This document shows, one piece after another, positions 1 to 15,200 of a stretch of 64,000 nt of DNA (the stretch's first letter is position 1; every line of letters starts with the position of its first letter). The translations under genes were made by a program, and so were the position numbers. Origin of the DNA: Acanthochromis polyacanthus (lineage: Eukaryota > Chordata > Actinopteri > Pomacentridae); assembly GCF_021347895.1 (NCBI RefSeq), contig NC_067116.1:33491639-33555638 (forward strand). The letters run 5' to 3'. A model generated the notes under the pieces. The model searched no databases. It saw only the letters and a list, made by a program, of their open reading frames with translations, and was not told the origin of the DNA.

Positions 1-263
1 TCTCTGTTGAGGCCGCATTGCTCTTAGAGAGGGTGTAGTCTGGTGTGCCAGAGCTGGTGGAGAAAGAGCTGTAGGCTGAGTCTCTTTTCCCTCCTCCTAG
101 GTGCTCCATACTGTTGTTTGACTTGGCAGGTGAGAGCTGACCGGCAGGATAAGGGTGTGACACATGTTCTAGACTGTCCATGCTGCCAAGTGAGCTGAAC
201 TGGTCGGACACTCTGCGCAGGTTTGTCTGCTCCCAGCCACTGGAAAGATCAGTCGAGGATGAA
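1..263 (-). CDS. shroom2: shroom2 coding exon 4, 3' part beyond window
   Basis: The acceptor CCTCTAG precedes 263. The open frame reads [14 protein letters not shown], then [13 protein letters not shown] and [18 protein letters not shown] with no stop to the window edge. In vertebrates this is the start of the very large Shroom central exon. The Ser-rich spacing matches Shroom2. Confidence 0.92.
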
Positions 264-3200
264 CTAGAGGTCACAGGAAATTACACAGTGAAAAAAGGCA
301 AATAACACTCTATTTTTCTTCTGTAAAAGTAGGTATTTACTTAAAGATTATGGTTAGTTAATCAGGTTATGAATTATGTAATCAATTTTCATTACCATTT
401 CTTGGTATTCTCATTTATTCAAATTTACATTTAATTTATTGTAAGTTTTTTGGGCACCAGAGAATACACCAGCATGAGCAAAGACAGTTTAAAACCTATT
501 AATACACCTTTAAACATCATGTCCTTGTACTTACAATTCACAGATCCATATTTATAAAGAGGTATAGAAGTGCTAATGTGACGTAGGACTACATTCTCCT
601 TATTATTTAGAGCGTACAGGACACAAAACCTAAACTATATCATCATATACTGGTAATCAACAGTGCTTGATATCCAACATTCAGACTCAAGAGGCAAACT
701 TCAAGATTCCAGAGTTACCTTGCATCATATCTGGTGTGCCAGACGGCCGTGGGTGGAGACTGCGTTTTGGCAGTCTCTGATTGGTTTTCATTGAACTTGG
801 TAGAGTGCCAGGAGTGAGGCCTGCTTATGGGTTCATTCCGCCTGCAGAGAGGGCAAAAAACACACAGAGGATTAGAGACCAAACCCTTATGGAAAACAGT
901 ATGTGCTTCCACATATGAATCGGTGCAACTGGAACTTACTGCTAAAGTTAGAAATGCAGCTCAACAAGTTAAAAAAAAAAGTTTTCTTTTGTTTAAACTT
1001 TGATGTGTGTTTCTTTTTTTTGATCAAGAACTTCAAATGTATTCACTCTGATGGCTTACCCTGTGTTTGTGTTGCTTGTTCCTTTGTATTTATAAAAAAA
1101 AAGTGCATAGTTTCTTTTTTAAAATCCCATTGCAGTCAGATTTCTGTTTTTATTTCTTTTTTTTTATTCTCTAAAAATGTTGTGTGCACTCCCATACACC
1201 CAACAAGGATCTGGATGTTTGTGAGCAAATGCAAACTCTGCTAGGAAAAGAGAAGACGGTGGTCAGAGCGGAGTTATTTTCTGAAGGTCTGCCTCTGAGT
1301 GCAGTGATACAGTTCCTGTGTTGCATGATATATTGGCGTTGCGCTTGTACGCCCTGTACATCTTTTACTGCATCCGTATAGAGGAAGAGATTTGCAACAT
1401 TTTTGTTTCACTTCAACATTCACAGATGGAAACTGTTTTGGAGAGTTTTTAGCTGAGCACAAACTTTGTACAGCTGTCAGTTATGCATAAGCAACATACC
1501 CTTTAAAGTGGTTCTTTCTGAGATGCATGTCAAACAAACATAACACATAAGCAGAAAATAACAAACCGTAATCAAACACAATTTTATTTCAACAGAGACA
1601 GAAAACATGTCTACACATTAGTGGCAGACAATGATTTGCATGCTGTACAAATGGGATGGGAACATCATTCATCTAATGACGTGAACCACAAGACAATAAA
1701 AAAGGCATGCCAATGGGGTCAGGTATTCATCCACAGGAAAAGGAGAGTTGCTATGAGAGTAATGATGATATTATCACTACACAAATGATTTATATGATTA
1801 TGGGCACAGGTCAGGCAGGAAAGAAGAAGAGGAGATAAGGAAAAGTAATATACGCTACTAATTACAATGACGCTATAGAACCATACCTCATGGAACTTCG
1901 CAAAATCTTCGTAAGAAAGCTTCTTGCCACATGCACGTCATTCTCTGAGGGCATTTTCTGAGCTACAATATCCACCATTTTCATATTCCTAGGTAACAGG
2001 GGGAGGAACACACACACACTAAGAGCTCGCTGACAAAAGACAGGACAAATACCAGCTGACACTTAGATTGTTCAAAGTTTCTGCACACTGCAGAGAGGGT
2101 AGATCTCAAAAACTCATCAGGATAAAGATTTCCTGAATTTGCTGTGATCTCCATTAATTATCACAGTTTTCTAATTGCCAGGACAGTAGAGTAATACTAA
2201 ATTCTACAACACTGTAAATGGCTTCTGAAATATGGTGTTATAGCTCCCTCTCCTGGTTACAAGAGAGCATGTGTTCAAATGTTAACAAACCAGGACAAAT
2301 GAGCTCATATATGATGTACAGTGCACAGAACACATCAGCAAAATTACACAGTTTCACTCATCTCTCATTAGGCTCATTATCTTAACAGGACATAGTTGAG
2401 GTGAGCTGGCTGTGTTCAGACTCTGCCATATGGTCCCCGAGGGAACACAAGCCCAGCATGGGGCAGGGGGGGCTTAAGAGAATAGAGAATCTCTTACACA
2501 ATCAGATCAGCCTCCTCACCCCTCAATGCAAGCTGTCGTCTGCCTCCCAGACAGCCTTTCTGGAGGCTGACATAGTTTGACAGGCACACGTGACTTCAGT
2601 AATACTTCTACCTGCAGTGATGTTGGTAACTCAGCATTGTGGGGAGAGATTTTCTGTTTGTATGGACAGTACATCAAGTTGCATAATGTATAATAATGCA
2701 CTCATAAACAAATGAGTAAATCAAAACCATAGAAACTGTATCAAACTGTCCAAATATCTAATACTAGCCTAGTTTATTTCAGATTTCCTCCACACTGAAA
2801 ATTCTGTTTACATGTTATGATAACCTAACTACTACTATACTAACAGAAATGCAAAAATATCCTGACAGCTTTGATGGAGAGCAGGACTCAAGCTGAGGAC
2901 CACAGCTATGTAACAAATGATTCAACTGAAACTTATAAACAGTGTTTCTGTGTCACAGTTCACCAATCAGAGGTGAAGTAAAGTTCACAATGTGACCTGC
3001 TGTTAGAGCCTGATTGATTGTGTCTCCATGTGAGGGGATAAATTATAGGTTTGAGTAATTATTACAGTTACTGCTGTTGTGTTGTGCCTAAATGCACAGG
3101 GCTTTTTGGCTTTGGAGAAACTCATATGGATCTTACTGTTGAGGAATGCAAGTGTTTAATAAAGTCAGAAGAATCTCACAAACAGCTGAAATCAAAACAA

Positions 3201-6200
3201 ACAAAACAAACCAACTTTAGATTCTCTTAAAGTTTTGTCGAAACTTTTTTAAAGTATTCCTATTCATGACTTGTCGATCTAACCTTCAATTCACTCTCTT
3301 TGAAGCAATAAAGTTGCATTTTTATGGACATTTCAGGTAGTAACAGATAAAAAATTGTACCGAAAAGTGAATAAGAAAGGTGTTTTGTGATTTTGACACT
3401 CAAACTGCGTCTTTTGCTCTCTGTGATGTTTTCGGACCAATACTGCTGCTCAAATATGGAAAAAGCCTTCTCTAAATGACTTCACAAACTGAAGTATGCT
3501 GCGCACACACAGGTTAATGTAACGGCATACAGTTCAGTCTTGTGCTGTGTTAAACATGATACAGAAATATTACCAGGTCTGACCTGATTTGATTGCTGTG
3601 ACAAGTTTTACAAAAAAGTCAGCAGAGCGTATGTAGAGACATGAAGCTGACATATTCAGATGCCATCTAAAGGAGTGCATCTCTTAAAGGAGCTTAAAGG
3701 ACTTTTGGTAACATTTCTGCACACCAGCCTCCAATCTGTATTACTAAGAACATGTAATCTAAGTGTTATAATTAAACAAAACTTTAGAAATATTGTATTA
3801 TTTATAGCGCCTGTCTACTAAAATGAGTTCATCATTTCACTGCAGCTATAGTTTAGACCCTGGCAACTACTTCTACTGAAAGAATATTGAAATACTGGTG
3901 TCACAATGGTGAAGAATTTTAGACAAAGCTTTCCTTGCTTTTATTCTCAGTGAACTCAAGACTTGCCCTACAAAGCCATGAGGTCAGTAGGTCCTGCCCC
4001 CCTTGTCACCTTGTCTAAAAGCCTTCAATGATCTAATGACACGAGGTCCAAAAAACATTTTCCTTTAGATGGAGACATGAAAATGAACTCCTGGGCAAAA
4101 TGAAAAACATAAGCTATTATATTTTGCAACCTGTGCTCTTTTTACAGATCGAGAATTTTGAGGTTGAGACAGAGATTTGGTTAAGCTCAATAATGTGGGA
4201 CAATTCCACAAAATTAATTGTGGATTAGAGTTAAGGCCTATTTAGAGGACAAAGAAAAGCCAACATGGAGCTTGGTCTTCCTTGTCTCCTCGCAGTCCGT
4301 GTTTCTGGGGCACTAGAAACTAGCCACACATGGCGCCTGCTATTGGTATGCAAATGAAGCTGGTTTTATTAGGCCTATCGTCAGGGCTACAGCTGGGCCA
4401 GCACAGATATGCTAGGAAAGTGAATCAGTTGGCTGGAATGGGGGCAGGGGGAGAGGCTGTTTTCTGCGTGATCAGTTTAGAGCCTGATTTCACTTCAAAT
4501 GTGTCCGGTACCAACCAGTCCACATTCGAAAAGAAACGGCTCACACATACAGACGACAGCAAACAAAATTCATAAAACTTGTGGACAAACTAATGGTCAG
4601 TTAATTAATGGTAGTTTAGGAGAATATTGACAAATGGTTTTGTTTTACCTACAATCCTTTTCCCTCAAAGATTAATTTGCATTTGGTTTTGAAATGCTAA
4701 GTCTTGCTGATCATGGTTTAACCTAAATGATGGGTGACCTCATACTGACTGATAAGACAACAACAACAGAGTATTAGGGTAAAAAAAAATAAAATAAAGA
4801 CGGGCCCAATATGTTGCCCAATAATTGTCTGATATTTAACAAGACAAAAAATCAGCAGGTATGATAGCCCCCAAAGAAAGAAGTCTGAAGTTTAAATTAT
4901 AAAAAGGGTTAAAACATATTTAGGACTCACCAAACATCTGGATGAAGGATTTCAGAACAGACACAAAGAAGAGATGCCGTATCCCAAAGATACTCCAATA
5001 ATATTAGACTCAGATTGGGCAACAAAGTAAGACCAGTTGCACCCGTGTGCTGGTCAGGCGCCACATTCCATTGGCACTTCAAAGACAGGCCAAAATAAAG
5101 AGACATGCAGGCCGCTGAGATCTGAGCATCATCACACGACTCTATCACTGATCCCCTACCTCAAAACACATGCCAGCTGACAACAAAATATTCAACACAA
5201 AATGGCCATTACTAAAGTTCTCCTGACAGAATTAGTTTGAACACGGGAGATTTTCCTTCAGGATTACTATTTTTTTTTCCCCCCTGGGAGGGGGTGGAAG
5301 AGTGCACAGCGAGAGAGGAGGGCTATTGTCACAGCCAGTCCCCTTGGAGTATTCCCATACCTTGCGTCGTCTCATTGGCTCTAAGGAGCTAATATGCTAA
5401 TGATGGGATGAAATGCCGGACTCTTCTCTTCCCATCTCCCCTGTTGTGAGGCAGGCATGCATTTCTACCATTACTATGGCAACAGGTTGATCTCTAGGGT
5501 GCAAGGGCACCCCGTTTCCTGAAAGACTCGGGTAATGAGCATTGCAGCTGCCCAAAAAAGGAAGTCAGCAACACATGGCAAACACAACCAAGTAACATTC
5601 TTGTTGCTTCAGAATGTCTTCTGTTTCTATCTATCTATTTTGGAAGTCAGCAACTAAAGCTATTTTTTTTTATTGTTGATTAAGCTGTTAGTTATTTTCT
5701 TATTTAACTGATTAGTTGCTTGGTCAATAAAATGTCAAAAAAAAAAGATTACAAAAACTTAGTGCTTCCTAAAGCCTGTCACAATGTCCTCAAATGTCTT
5801 TTGTTCAAAACCCAAAGATCTTTAGGTGACCATGATAGAGGTAAGAAATTCATTCATTTATGATGCTGAGATAAGAGAATTCTGACTTTTTTCTTAAAAC
5901 ATTTGTTCAAACCGACAAATTGATTTTTAAAAGCAAGTGATGTATATTTGACAGTTGACAAGTAATTGAATAATTGTTGCAGCTTTGCTATATGGAATAT
6001 TATATAATGTTTACAAATTCAGTGGTTTTCTTTTAAACTTGCTATATAAATTGCTCTTCTTGCCATCAAAGTACAATGTCAGAGGCCTTGGATTTCCTAG
6101 TGTTCATCTTCACCTACACTGTCAAAATACACCGGCATACTTCCAGTATTGCAACTTTTATTCGGACTTGGTTCTATATAGCGAATAATTAACGATGTAA

Positions 6201-9200
6201 GAGTGCCAGCTGCTGTATCATTCGAAGGAAAAGGTCCGATGTCTCCTTTGATTTGCAGTCTCGTAACTTTGTACATCATGCCAAAGTACAATAAAAAAGA
6301 AAGCTGTCTAGAAAACTTTTTATGTAAAACGAAGTAGTTCTAATTAGGCAAATGGCACCAATTTAAACTGATATGTCTATTTTTTGCAAGGGAGGAAACA
6401 TTTCTGCACTTGTGAGTGACAAACAAATGTTTTTTCTTGCTAAAAACATTCTCTGGCAAACCAACAAGAGGTCTGGTGGCAGGCAAGAAGATTAGTGAAA
6501 ACAGATTGCAACCTAATGCTGATAGGAAGGCAATAACATTTAAGTTGTCTATTTTATTGTGCGAGAAGCTCTCAAGCATACAATCCAAACAAGGTTATCA
6601 TTGTGAGGTAGAGCAACCGGATTATGTTTTTCATAGGTTTAACAAATGCATCTGATGTAATATATTAATGGTACATGACACTGCTATAATTAAAACAAAT
6701 AAATAATGTAACAACACACAAATAATGTAAATTGAAAAGATGGAGGGTGTCATTCTCATATAAAATCTTTCTAACTTTGTCTCAGACCAGCTCTTCAAGT
6801 GTTATCTAATTTTTCTCAACATAGCCGAAATGTGCATGAAACAAGTATTTCCCCACCCTATTTGATATACCTGTTACCGATGTCTTTGTCTTCATGTTTA
6901 TTATCATCATAAAACCCAAATATCAAACCTCAATTAAGAGTAAAAAACAGTGGTAATAAAAAACTGAGGAATAGCTGGTGATTATCAGTCAGGTCAGTTC
7001 ATTTAGCAAAGCAGGGCAATGACATAAAACAAAGTGCAGCATCACGTACAGTATTACCGGGCAGAAAATGCTGAGGTTGTAAGCAGCCAACCTGCACTTT
7101 GCAGGTGAGCTGCTGGATTCCATTTGGTCCCTGAAGAGGATCACAAAGGGCTTCTTCAGCAAACCCTACAATCAAACCAGTCATGTTTCGGGTGAGAGAG
7201 GTGAACCGTGAGCAGCATGTAATGACCAGCACATTCCTGGGCTGAGTGGCATACCAGCTGTCAAGTCACCGGCTGCCTGCACTGACCCACAGCCCAGAAA
7301 CACCTGGAAACTTTTGGTCTGAGGCTGAGGGTCTGAATAGCATCACAGTGAGTTCTCCCTGTGCTGTGTCTTAAACGTTGTCCATGTATTACATTTCAGT
7401 TTGTACTGGGGTCACCTGTGGATACATTTGTGTATGGATACACAAAATATTTAAAACATGCAGTCGGGCCTCACATCTGAGGAGTGAAACATACCAGATC
7501 GTAAGATAAGCAACAACAAAAAATTATGCGAGGATTAACTACAATATACAACAGAAGTGAATACACCCCAGTGTAAGATCACTGAAATGTCAAATAATTC
7601 CAAATTATATAATCTCTCAGAAACTGCAGTATTTCTGTATCTCTGATAAACAGTCACAAGCAATTAATTTAGAAAGACTGAGTTGAAAATCCAGATCTCA
7701 AAGTAGAAACAATACAACTTAAAGCAGTAATGGGTGACACAAAAGTTAGAACATTTGTGATGTTTGGTTAATGAACATGAACATGGTATGAACATGGTTA
7801 GAAAATGACCAGAACTTTTTCAGCTTTGGATCTATGGAATATGTCTATCTGCACATCTGCATCATGGCTCCGTATGGAAATAAATTGAAAAATATGATTG
7901 TCAGACTGAAAATGATATGGGTCTGTGTCCAAAAGTAAGTGGAAACACAGTCGCAGTCGTAATCAGGTGATATAGGAAAAATCTTGTATCACTAACCAGA
8001 GCTGCTGTGGCATCCTCCTAAAATAATGCCACAGACAGTGCACTACTTGCATAATCGATTCAGGGGTACCAATGGAAATCAGTTTCTGTGACAACTCAGT
8101 GTGAAGGACATTGTATAATGTACCTCTATAACAATAGAGATAATAATATACTAACCTCTAAGAATGCCATCCAACAGTAAAAAACTTACGTTCTCTTTGG
8201 CACAAACCTAACAGATTCAACATTGTTAAAGAACATGAAAACAAATCTGATGAATATGGGGGGCAAATTCTTTGGTCAGATGAGGCCTAGATAAATGGAT
8301 TCATCCCCATATAAGGTCCAGCATGTATAGTGTAAACCTGGCCAGGACTACCACAGTGACTACATAGTTCTGGCAGTGAAGCATGGAGGTGGGAGCATAA
8401 TGCTATGGGGCTGATTTGAGTGCAAGAAGTGTTGGTGTGATGACATTTATAGATGGTACTATGAATATACCAAAATACTGTCTGACAAGGTGACTCCCAG
8501 TCTGCAGACACTTGGTAGAAGAGAATTATTCCAGCACGATAATGATCCAAATCAGACTGTTGAAATCACACAAGATTTACAAGAAAGAAGGAATGTGTGA
8601 AAACTATGGTCTGTCCAAGGAAGTCTTGAATCTAATAGAACACCTTTGAGGTGTTTTAAAGAGAAAGGTGGAGCAGCATTTAAGTACGGTAATATTGCAC
8701 AGAGGAGAACTTCTGTTGTAAACCGTATATAATAATAATGACATAGTGTGGACAGCAAAGAATATCCAGCCACAAACAACCTATAAAAGTGTCAAATATG
8801 ATATAATAGTGCAAGCAGACATGTACAAAACTGTCAAAACAGTTTTAAGGTATGAGCAGCTATTAAATGTTTTTGTAATGTCAGCCATGACCTCCTCTGA
8901 CTGAAGTTCCCTGAGGGTGATGTTCCCCGTAAACACTCCTAATAGGTAGTAAGTAATGACAGAATGTTTCTAATCATGAATATGTGAGACAAACACCGCA
9001 AAAGATGGTGAACATGTTACAATGACCAACACGCTGCTGACTATAGGATACACCAGACAAAACATAATAGATACAAATGCAATAAATGCATAAATAAACA
9101 TTTTTCTGAACAGTCACAGTCAGCCTTGAAAAACATGCATGACTTATATGATGTTCACCAAAAACAAACTTTTTTTTTTTAGAAAATTCAGTTCAAAGTC

Positions 9201-12200
9201 AGTATATGTTTTAATAGACTGCATGGTTAAAGCAAAAAAAATCTACTTCAACGAGTTGTACCAACACAGCTTGGCACTGGAACAAACCAAAAAAGAAACA
9301 AAAAACAACAGAGGGGTGCACTTAAGCCCAGGAAACACTGAACTCTCTAAACTATGATTTCCACACTTGAGACCCAAACAATTTTAAGAAATCTACTTAC
9401 AACAAGAATTCACTGCACAGCATTCCAAACATACTACATCGGCTTATTTAGAAAAACAAAGCCCAATAAATGGAAAGCCACCACACTGCAACCCCTGCTG
9501 AATGCTTACACTGTAACTTAGGCCCATAAGCTTTTTCAGGTATAATTGGATTGTGCACCAAAACTGTGTGCAGCCCTCACCCATCTAAAACAGCCACGCA
9601 CATGTACCATTCTACTGAACGCTGCTTTTTTGATACTACAGCAACTATCACGAAGAAACACAGAAGTAGCATTTTGCCTCAAGAGAAGACTTCTCGTCAA
9701 GTAAAATAAAATGAGGCTGGTTTATGATTGCGGTACTTCTGTAACAATGCCAGAAGGGGGAAACCAAATGCCACAACAAACTTCAAGCCTCATGTTGTAC
9801 AGTTTAATGATTCACTCTGCAGTTAGTTGCACGTACAGCAAATGCCTTTAGGGAGAGCAAAGCAAGGCCGTCCAGACTGCAGGGGTCCTTGTGGGGAATG
9901 TAATCATAACTGCCACACACTGCTAAAGCAGACAAAGCAATGTGAACACATTATGGAAAAACAGGTCAACTCTGGTGATCATCACTGTAATATACCACCT
10001 TACAAAGCAACGTGGGGCTTAGTTGGTGCTCCAAATTGTTTGTTCATGTGAAATCCAGCTGTGAAACTGCTTATTTCCTTTCTTTTATTAAAATTACACT
10101 TACACAGCTGATCAAAAGACATGAGGAATTAATATTAGGACTGAAGTGTCCAGGTCGACTGGTTGGTCGATGTGCTGTCATCCTGACAACTTGTCACTGG
10201 ACAAATAATCGGCAGAATTACCTTCATAAGGAGGAAAGGACAATACAATTACAACAATAGTTGCAATTAATCCATTATTTTTGACGACAGGAAAAATAAA
10301 TTACTTGTGAATACCTTCACAATGCACAACTTTAAACTGGCCTAGCCTAATGGGAACTGCCGATTTACCTCCAAACACACTGACACTATGTCAAAGAAGA
10401 TAGCCAAAACATTGAGTGTAAACTTTCCAAAGTTTGCATATCAAAGCTCAACAACCAACGTGGCACATCATGTTAAAACAGCAAGCTAATTTGTCTGAGT
10501 TATATTCCTCAATAGTTCGCGTGCTGGGATTACAAGTTGATATAGTTCAACTTTCAAAAATCATATGCACCTGGGCTGGTGTATGCTGGTCTCATCAGTC
10601 TGTTGCTATCATTTAAGGATAAATAATCAGGTTAAAATGATTTAATGTGCTACAAATACTACTTTTTTGCTAATTTATTATTTATTCACCCTTAAATTGC
10701 TATAACCAACTGTCTGAAGAGAAAGAGTTCAGTGGACGAAGACTTTGTGATTACTGACTACATGCCTAATCCATATACTATATACACTATACTATATAAA
10801 GTATAATCCAATGCAGAACATGTTGAAATTTGCATTGTGTGTGTGGATGTGGGACAATTATAGTGTTTGACTGTGCAGTAGTAAGTATCTGCAGGTTTTA
10901 AACAAATTGTGCATCTAGTGTGTAATTTAGCTATGTCTCACTCACTAATTTAGGTTTTGACGCATGCACCAGTTAAAGTAAAATCCACAATGCAGTTTCT
11001 GTAAAATTCTTCATTTAGAAGAAATTGCAGCACAGGGTGTACAGTGGTTTTGTTGAGGCATGTGCACAGATGCTTTTCCCACACATAACCACACCTATCT
11101 GTTCTCTATGTCATTTGTGACAAGCCTCTCCCCTTCGACTCTCCTAGATGACATTACTCCAACTATTTCACATTAGTCACTACATGCAAAGTGCATGACT
11201 CGCCAAATCAAGCTCCTCCCTTCTGCTGCCTGTACAGAGACCACACCTGTAGACAGGAGCAGGTTCTGACAGCTTTCTGATCTCCATTCAAAAATCCAAA
11301 GTTATCCTAGAGATGAAAAGGAAGGTGTTTCACGAGTGACACCTCACATGCACAGGCACAGACTGAGCTTTAAGCAAACATCAGTGCTCCATGTGGGTAC
11401 AAGTAGTGATGTGGAAAGCTACACTATACAACATTTCCAAACCCCAACGCCAGTTTTCGACACAACACGCAGGCTGCAGTTGGATGAGAAGTAGAAGAAA
11501 AGGGTTGGAATTGAAGCTCTGAGGTTCAGTAATGAGCCACTATCACTTTGCTGTATTCTAAATCAGACACAGACTTGTTATTGTGGCCTTGGTAAATGAG
11601 TGACTGGAGATGCTATTTGAGACTGTCAGAACAAAGAAAATTCTTCAACGCAGACGAGCAGGAGGAACTATGAGTACCATGGGACTGAAAGTCTGTGTAA
11701 AATGTAATATGAACAATAAGACTTGTCCTTGTAAGGAAATGTCTTTCTCCATTTAGAAGCATGCTAAAATGACAATACCCAGATCCTTTACTCATGCCTC
11801 CAGCTCTTCAGTAGCTTAATCTGTCCAGAATTGACTCCCCATTCTGGCCCTGTTTGGGAAAAATACATGTTGCAGTTACAGATCATCTATAAACAGAGAT
11901 AGTGCTGCCTAGTAGCTAACAAGTAATTAACCAGGATACTTTTTTTTTCAAATATTACATGTCACTCCATTTTTACTCTATTAATATCCATAATAGAATC
12001 AGACATATATATGTGTCTGATTGCCCTCGACTTGGAGCTGTTAGTTTACCCTGCCTGAGGTGTGCATCCGTTGGCTAAATCTTTATTTACATTTGGAAAG
12101 ATTGTGGTTGACATGTGATGTATGAATTCCTTCACCTTTCTGTAAAAATGCAGTTGAGGAAAGTCAAGGTGTAATCTTTTAGCTCTAGCTACAGCTTTGT

Positions 12201-15200
12201 AACTCCATGCAGCTCTTGATCATTTGTAGCTAAGTGTAACTCTATTAGATTAAAACCTAGTTTGTGTTAAAGTATTAATATAATAATAAAGGTATTATTT
12301 AGAGCTTATTCACTCAGGTAATCTTTATCTCAAACCTTTGGGTGTGTTTTGTTCAGATTTGATTGACAGTGGCTTGGAAAAATAAAGAAATAGTCACACA
12401 ACTGTGAACAATTTGTGATTCAGGTTAAACTGAACTCTGATTGGTGCACAGAAGCTTATGACACCACATTTTACAACACAGTCTCGCCCACTGCAAACAA
12501 GCGGGATGGTGTGAATGGACAGTTTTAGTTACAGGTTGAGCAACTCTCTGAAGCAGCTGAAGGCCTTAAAAATGTACTAAATTTTCTTCAACAAACAAGT
12601 AGCGTAACTGCTCATACTAAAAATCAGGAAAAATTTATGCCCCTCTGCAATCCCCTGAGAGTATTATCAAAAGTAGTAAAAATGTTTTCCTAGTCCTTAA
12701 TGAATGTTATTAGTCTTTCTTTTGAGATAGTAGCTTTTTGATGTTATGTTTGTTTCACCAAATCCAATAACGTATTCCTGTTATATTAATGTCAGTTAAG
12801 GATTACAGTTTCCTCAAACAAACGCAAAAACAATAAAGCCTATGAACCAAATTAATCCAAATATGACATAACAACAACTAAATGAATGGCAGATATCCTC
12901 CCTCTCTCTCGATTACATATGATGGACTACTGTAATATTAATGCAGACCTGAATGGTAAATAACTAGGCTCCCACTAGATAACTGTAGTTAAGGTCCTAA
13001 AACTAATTTACTGGTCACGTGGCCCAAATCTAGCAGGTCATATCATCACCCTTCTGGGAAAAGCAGTTACCGGTACAGATGTAAATAAAGGATCCTGTCA
13101 TATGAAGCAACTACTACTGTTATACTGTCCAGTGTGTGAAACCATTGCAGAGAGTATGAATTCAATTGAAAAAATATGTTTTCAAAGGATTTTAGTTTTG
13201 TATATATATGCCAATGAGTTTTTTTGAGTATATATTTACTCTTGCATAATGCTAAGAATAACATAGGTCATCAAATGAAGACAGATTGTTACAGACACTA
13301 AAACATCCTCGTTTCCAGATCCTAGAATAAACATGTCTATTGAGAGTAAAACACAGTAAGTGAGACTCACAGCCTCATTCTTGTGGAGAGATAAATGGTG
13401 AGTGAACTTCCTTGTACGGTAGGATTTGTTTAGGGATTACGTTATGATATGATACAATACAGAAAGAAATGCAGACGGCAAAGAGAGACAATGAGACTAG
13501 TGTTTCACAAAATAACAAGGTCATTTGTAAGAAGGCGTCCCGGACTCAGTTTGACAAATGATTCACCAGTTAAGCAAGATATGGATACTAAACAATACGA
13601 CAGAGTCAAGAAGGCACAAGGACTGGATTTTAGCAAAAACAGAGAATGCAATTATATATCCTGGACTCACTGTTCATCAACAATCTGTTCTTTGGACAAG
13701 GAGGAACAGTAGAGAGTATGGTGTAAGTGCTGCTACAGAGAAAATAAATGCAAACTAGAAAACTTTATCACAGAGGGCATGAGATCAGCTGATGTGTGCT
13801 GCACTGCTAAAAATAAAAAATAAAAAAACCTCAGTACCATAAAATGAAGTTTGCATTATAACTTCCCCCTGTCCTTGTCACACCTGCCTGGGATTTAACA
13901 GAAAATTATGTCATCCACAAGCTCTGTTCCTCGTTTCAACTCATTCGTCATGACAAACAGTTACAACCTGGCAAAACAGGACCGGCCAGCTACCAAGAGC
14001 ACGATAGTGACAACTTAGAAATCCCAGAAAGTGCAGACTGGGTTACAGACACACAGCTGTCAGGGCCAGGATCCTCCGTCGCCACTCCTCTGTCACCTTG
14101 GTTTGTTGGAGCTGTTACCATGGTGACCCATTAGGCTAAATGGCGTGGTGACGGCAGCAGATGCATGAGGAGGGGGCACGGCAGGGAACTGGGGATTGGT
14201 TACCTACCTTTTCACCACCAGACTGAGGGTCTTGTGGGAGCCTTTCACGAGGCAGATTGCCTCCTGTCTGTAGCCACTCAGGGGAATCTCGTTGATGTTG
14301 ACGAGCTCGTCTCCCACCTGGAGACTCACAGCTGCTGCCTTGCTGCCCTCCTCCACCTGGAACATAAACACAGCAGATGGAAAACTGAGAAATACAGTTG
14401 TTTTACTAAGAGACATACTTAAATATTTCAGCATGCCAACTTCTGGCAATGAGAAGCCATGATACACAACACTTTAAGAATCTCAAGCGATACGTCTATA
14501 CTGCACATCTTCCAGTCTCGTTTTTCATAAAGCTTCCCACACAGACATTGTTTTAATAATACTAATATGACTCAGGCAATAGAGTGGATTCTCCATCAAT
14601 CACAAGGGTGGCGGTGCGTGTCCTTGGGCAAGACACTGAACTTTCAGTTGCTCCCAATGGCAGGCAAGCACGTGATTTAAAAAACACCGTTGTTACCATT
14701 CTCTTTGCAACATCGGAGGATGATGCATGCTTGCATACTCATATCTGTAATATGGCAAAGATGGTGCAATTTATTTGTATTTTCAAGAATGGCCACCACC
14801 TATTTCTGTAGACAACAGAAACCAATAGCATTAAAACCAAATATTGTGTAGGTCCCTCTCATGCCACCAGAACAGCTCTGACCTGTCAGGACATGGACAG
14901 GGCACTGTGGTGTCTGACACTAGGATGTTGGCAGCAAATCCTTTGGTTCCTGTGGGTTTCAGGGTGGGGCCTTCATAGACTGGGTACCTTTTGACGCCTC
15001 CCATCGGATCGGATTGGTAGTGAGGGAGTATGGAGGACCGGTCAATGCCTTTGAAACTTTGTATGTTGTTCTAATTGATTCTGAATATTTTTGCAGTGTG
15101 CTTGGTCAAACGGTCCTACTAAAGGGGGCCACTGCTGTCTGGGAATGCCATATGTTTGGTCTGGAACAATGTTTAGGTGGGTGGTACTTGTCAAAGTACC

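Larger units (their letters stand above)
842..14207 (-). other. shroom2: shroom2 intron with repeat debris, no gene seen
   Basis: This 13.4-kb intron has only short ORFs with no protein-like pattern. It holds a degenerate copy of a 'gctgcaac' MITE family (about 5650-5990), a Tc1-like remnant (about 7500-8740), and two less AT-rich islands (4260-4460 and 5330-5560) that may be non-coding regulatory DNA. Confidence 0.7.
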
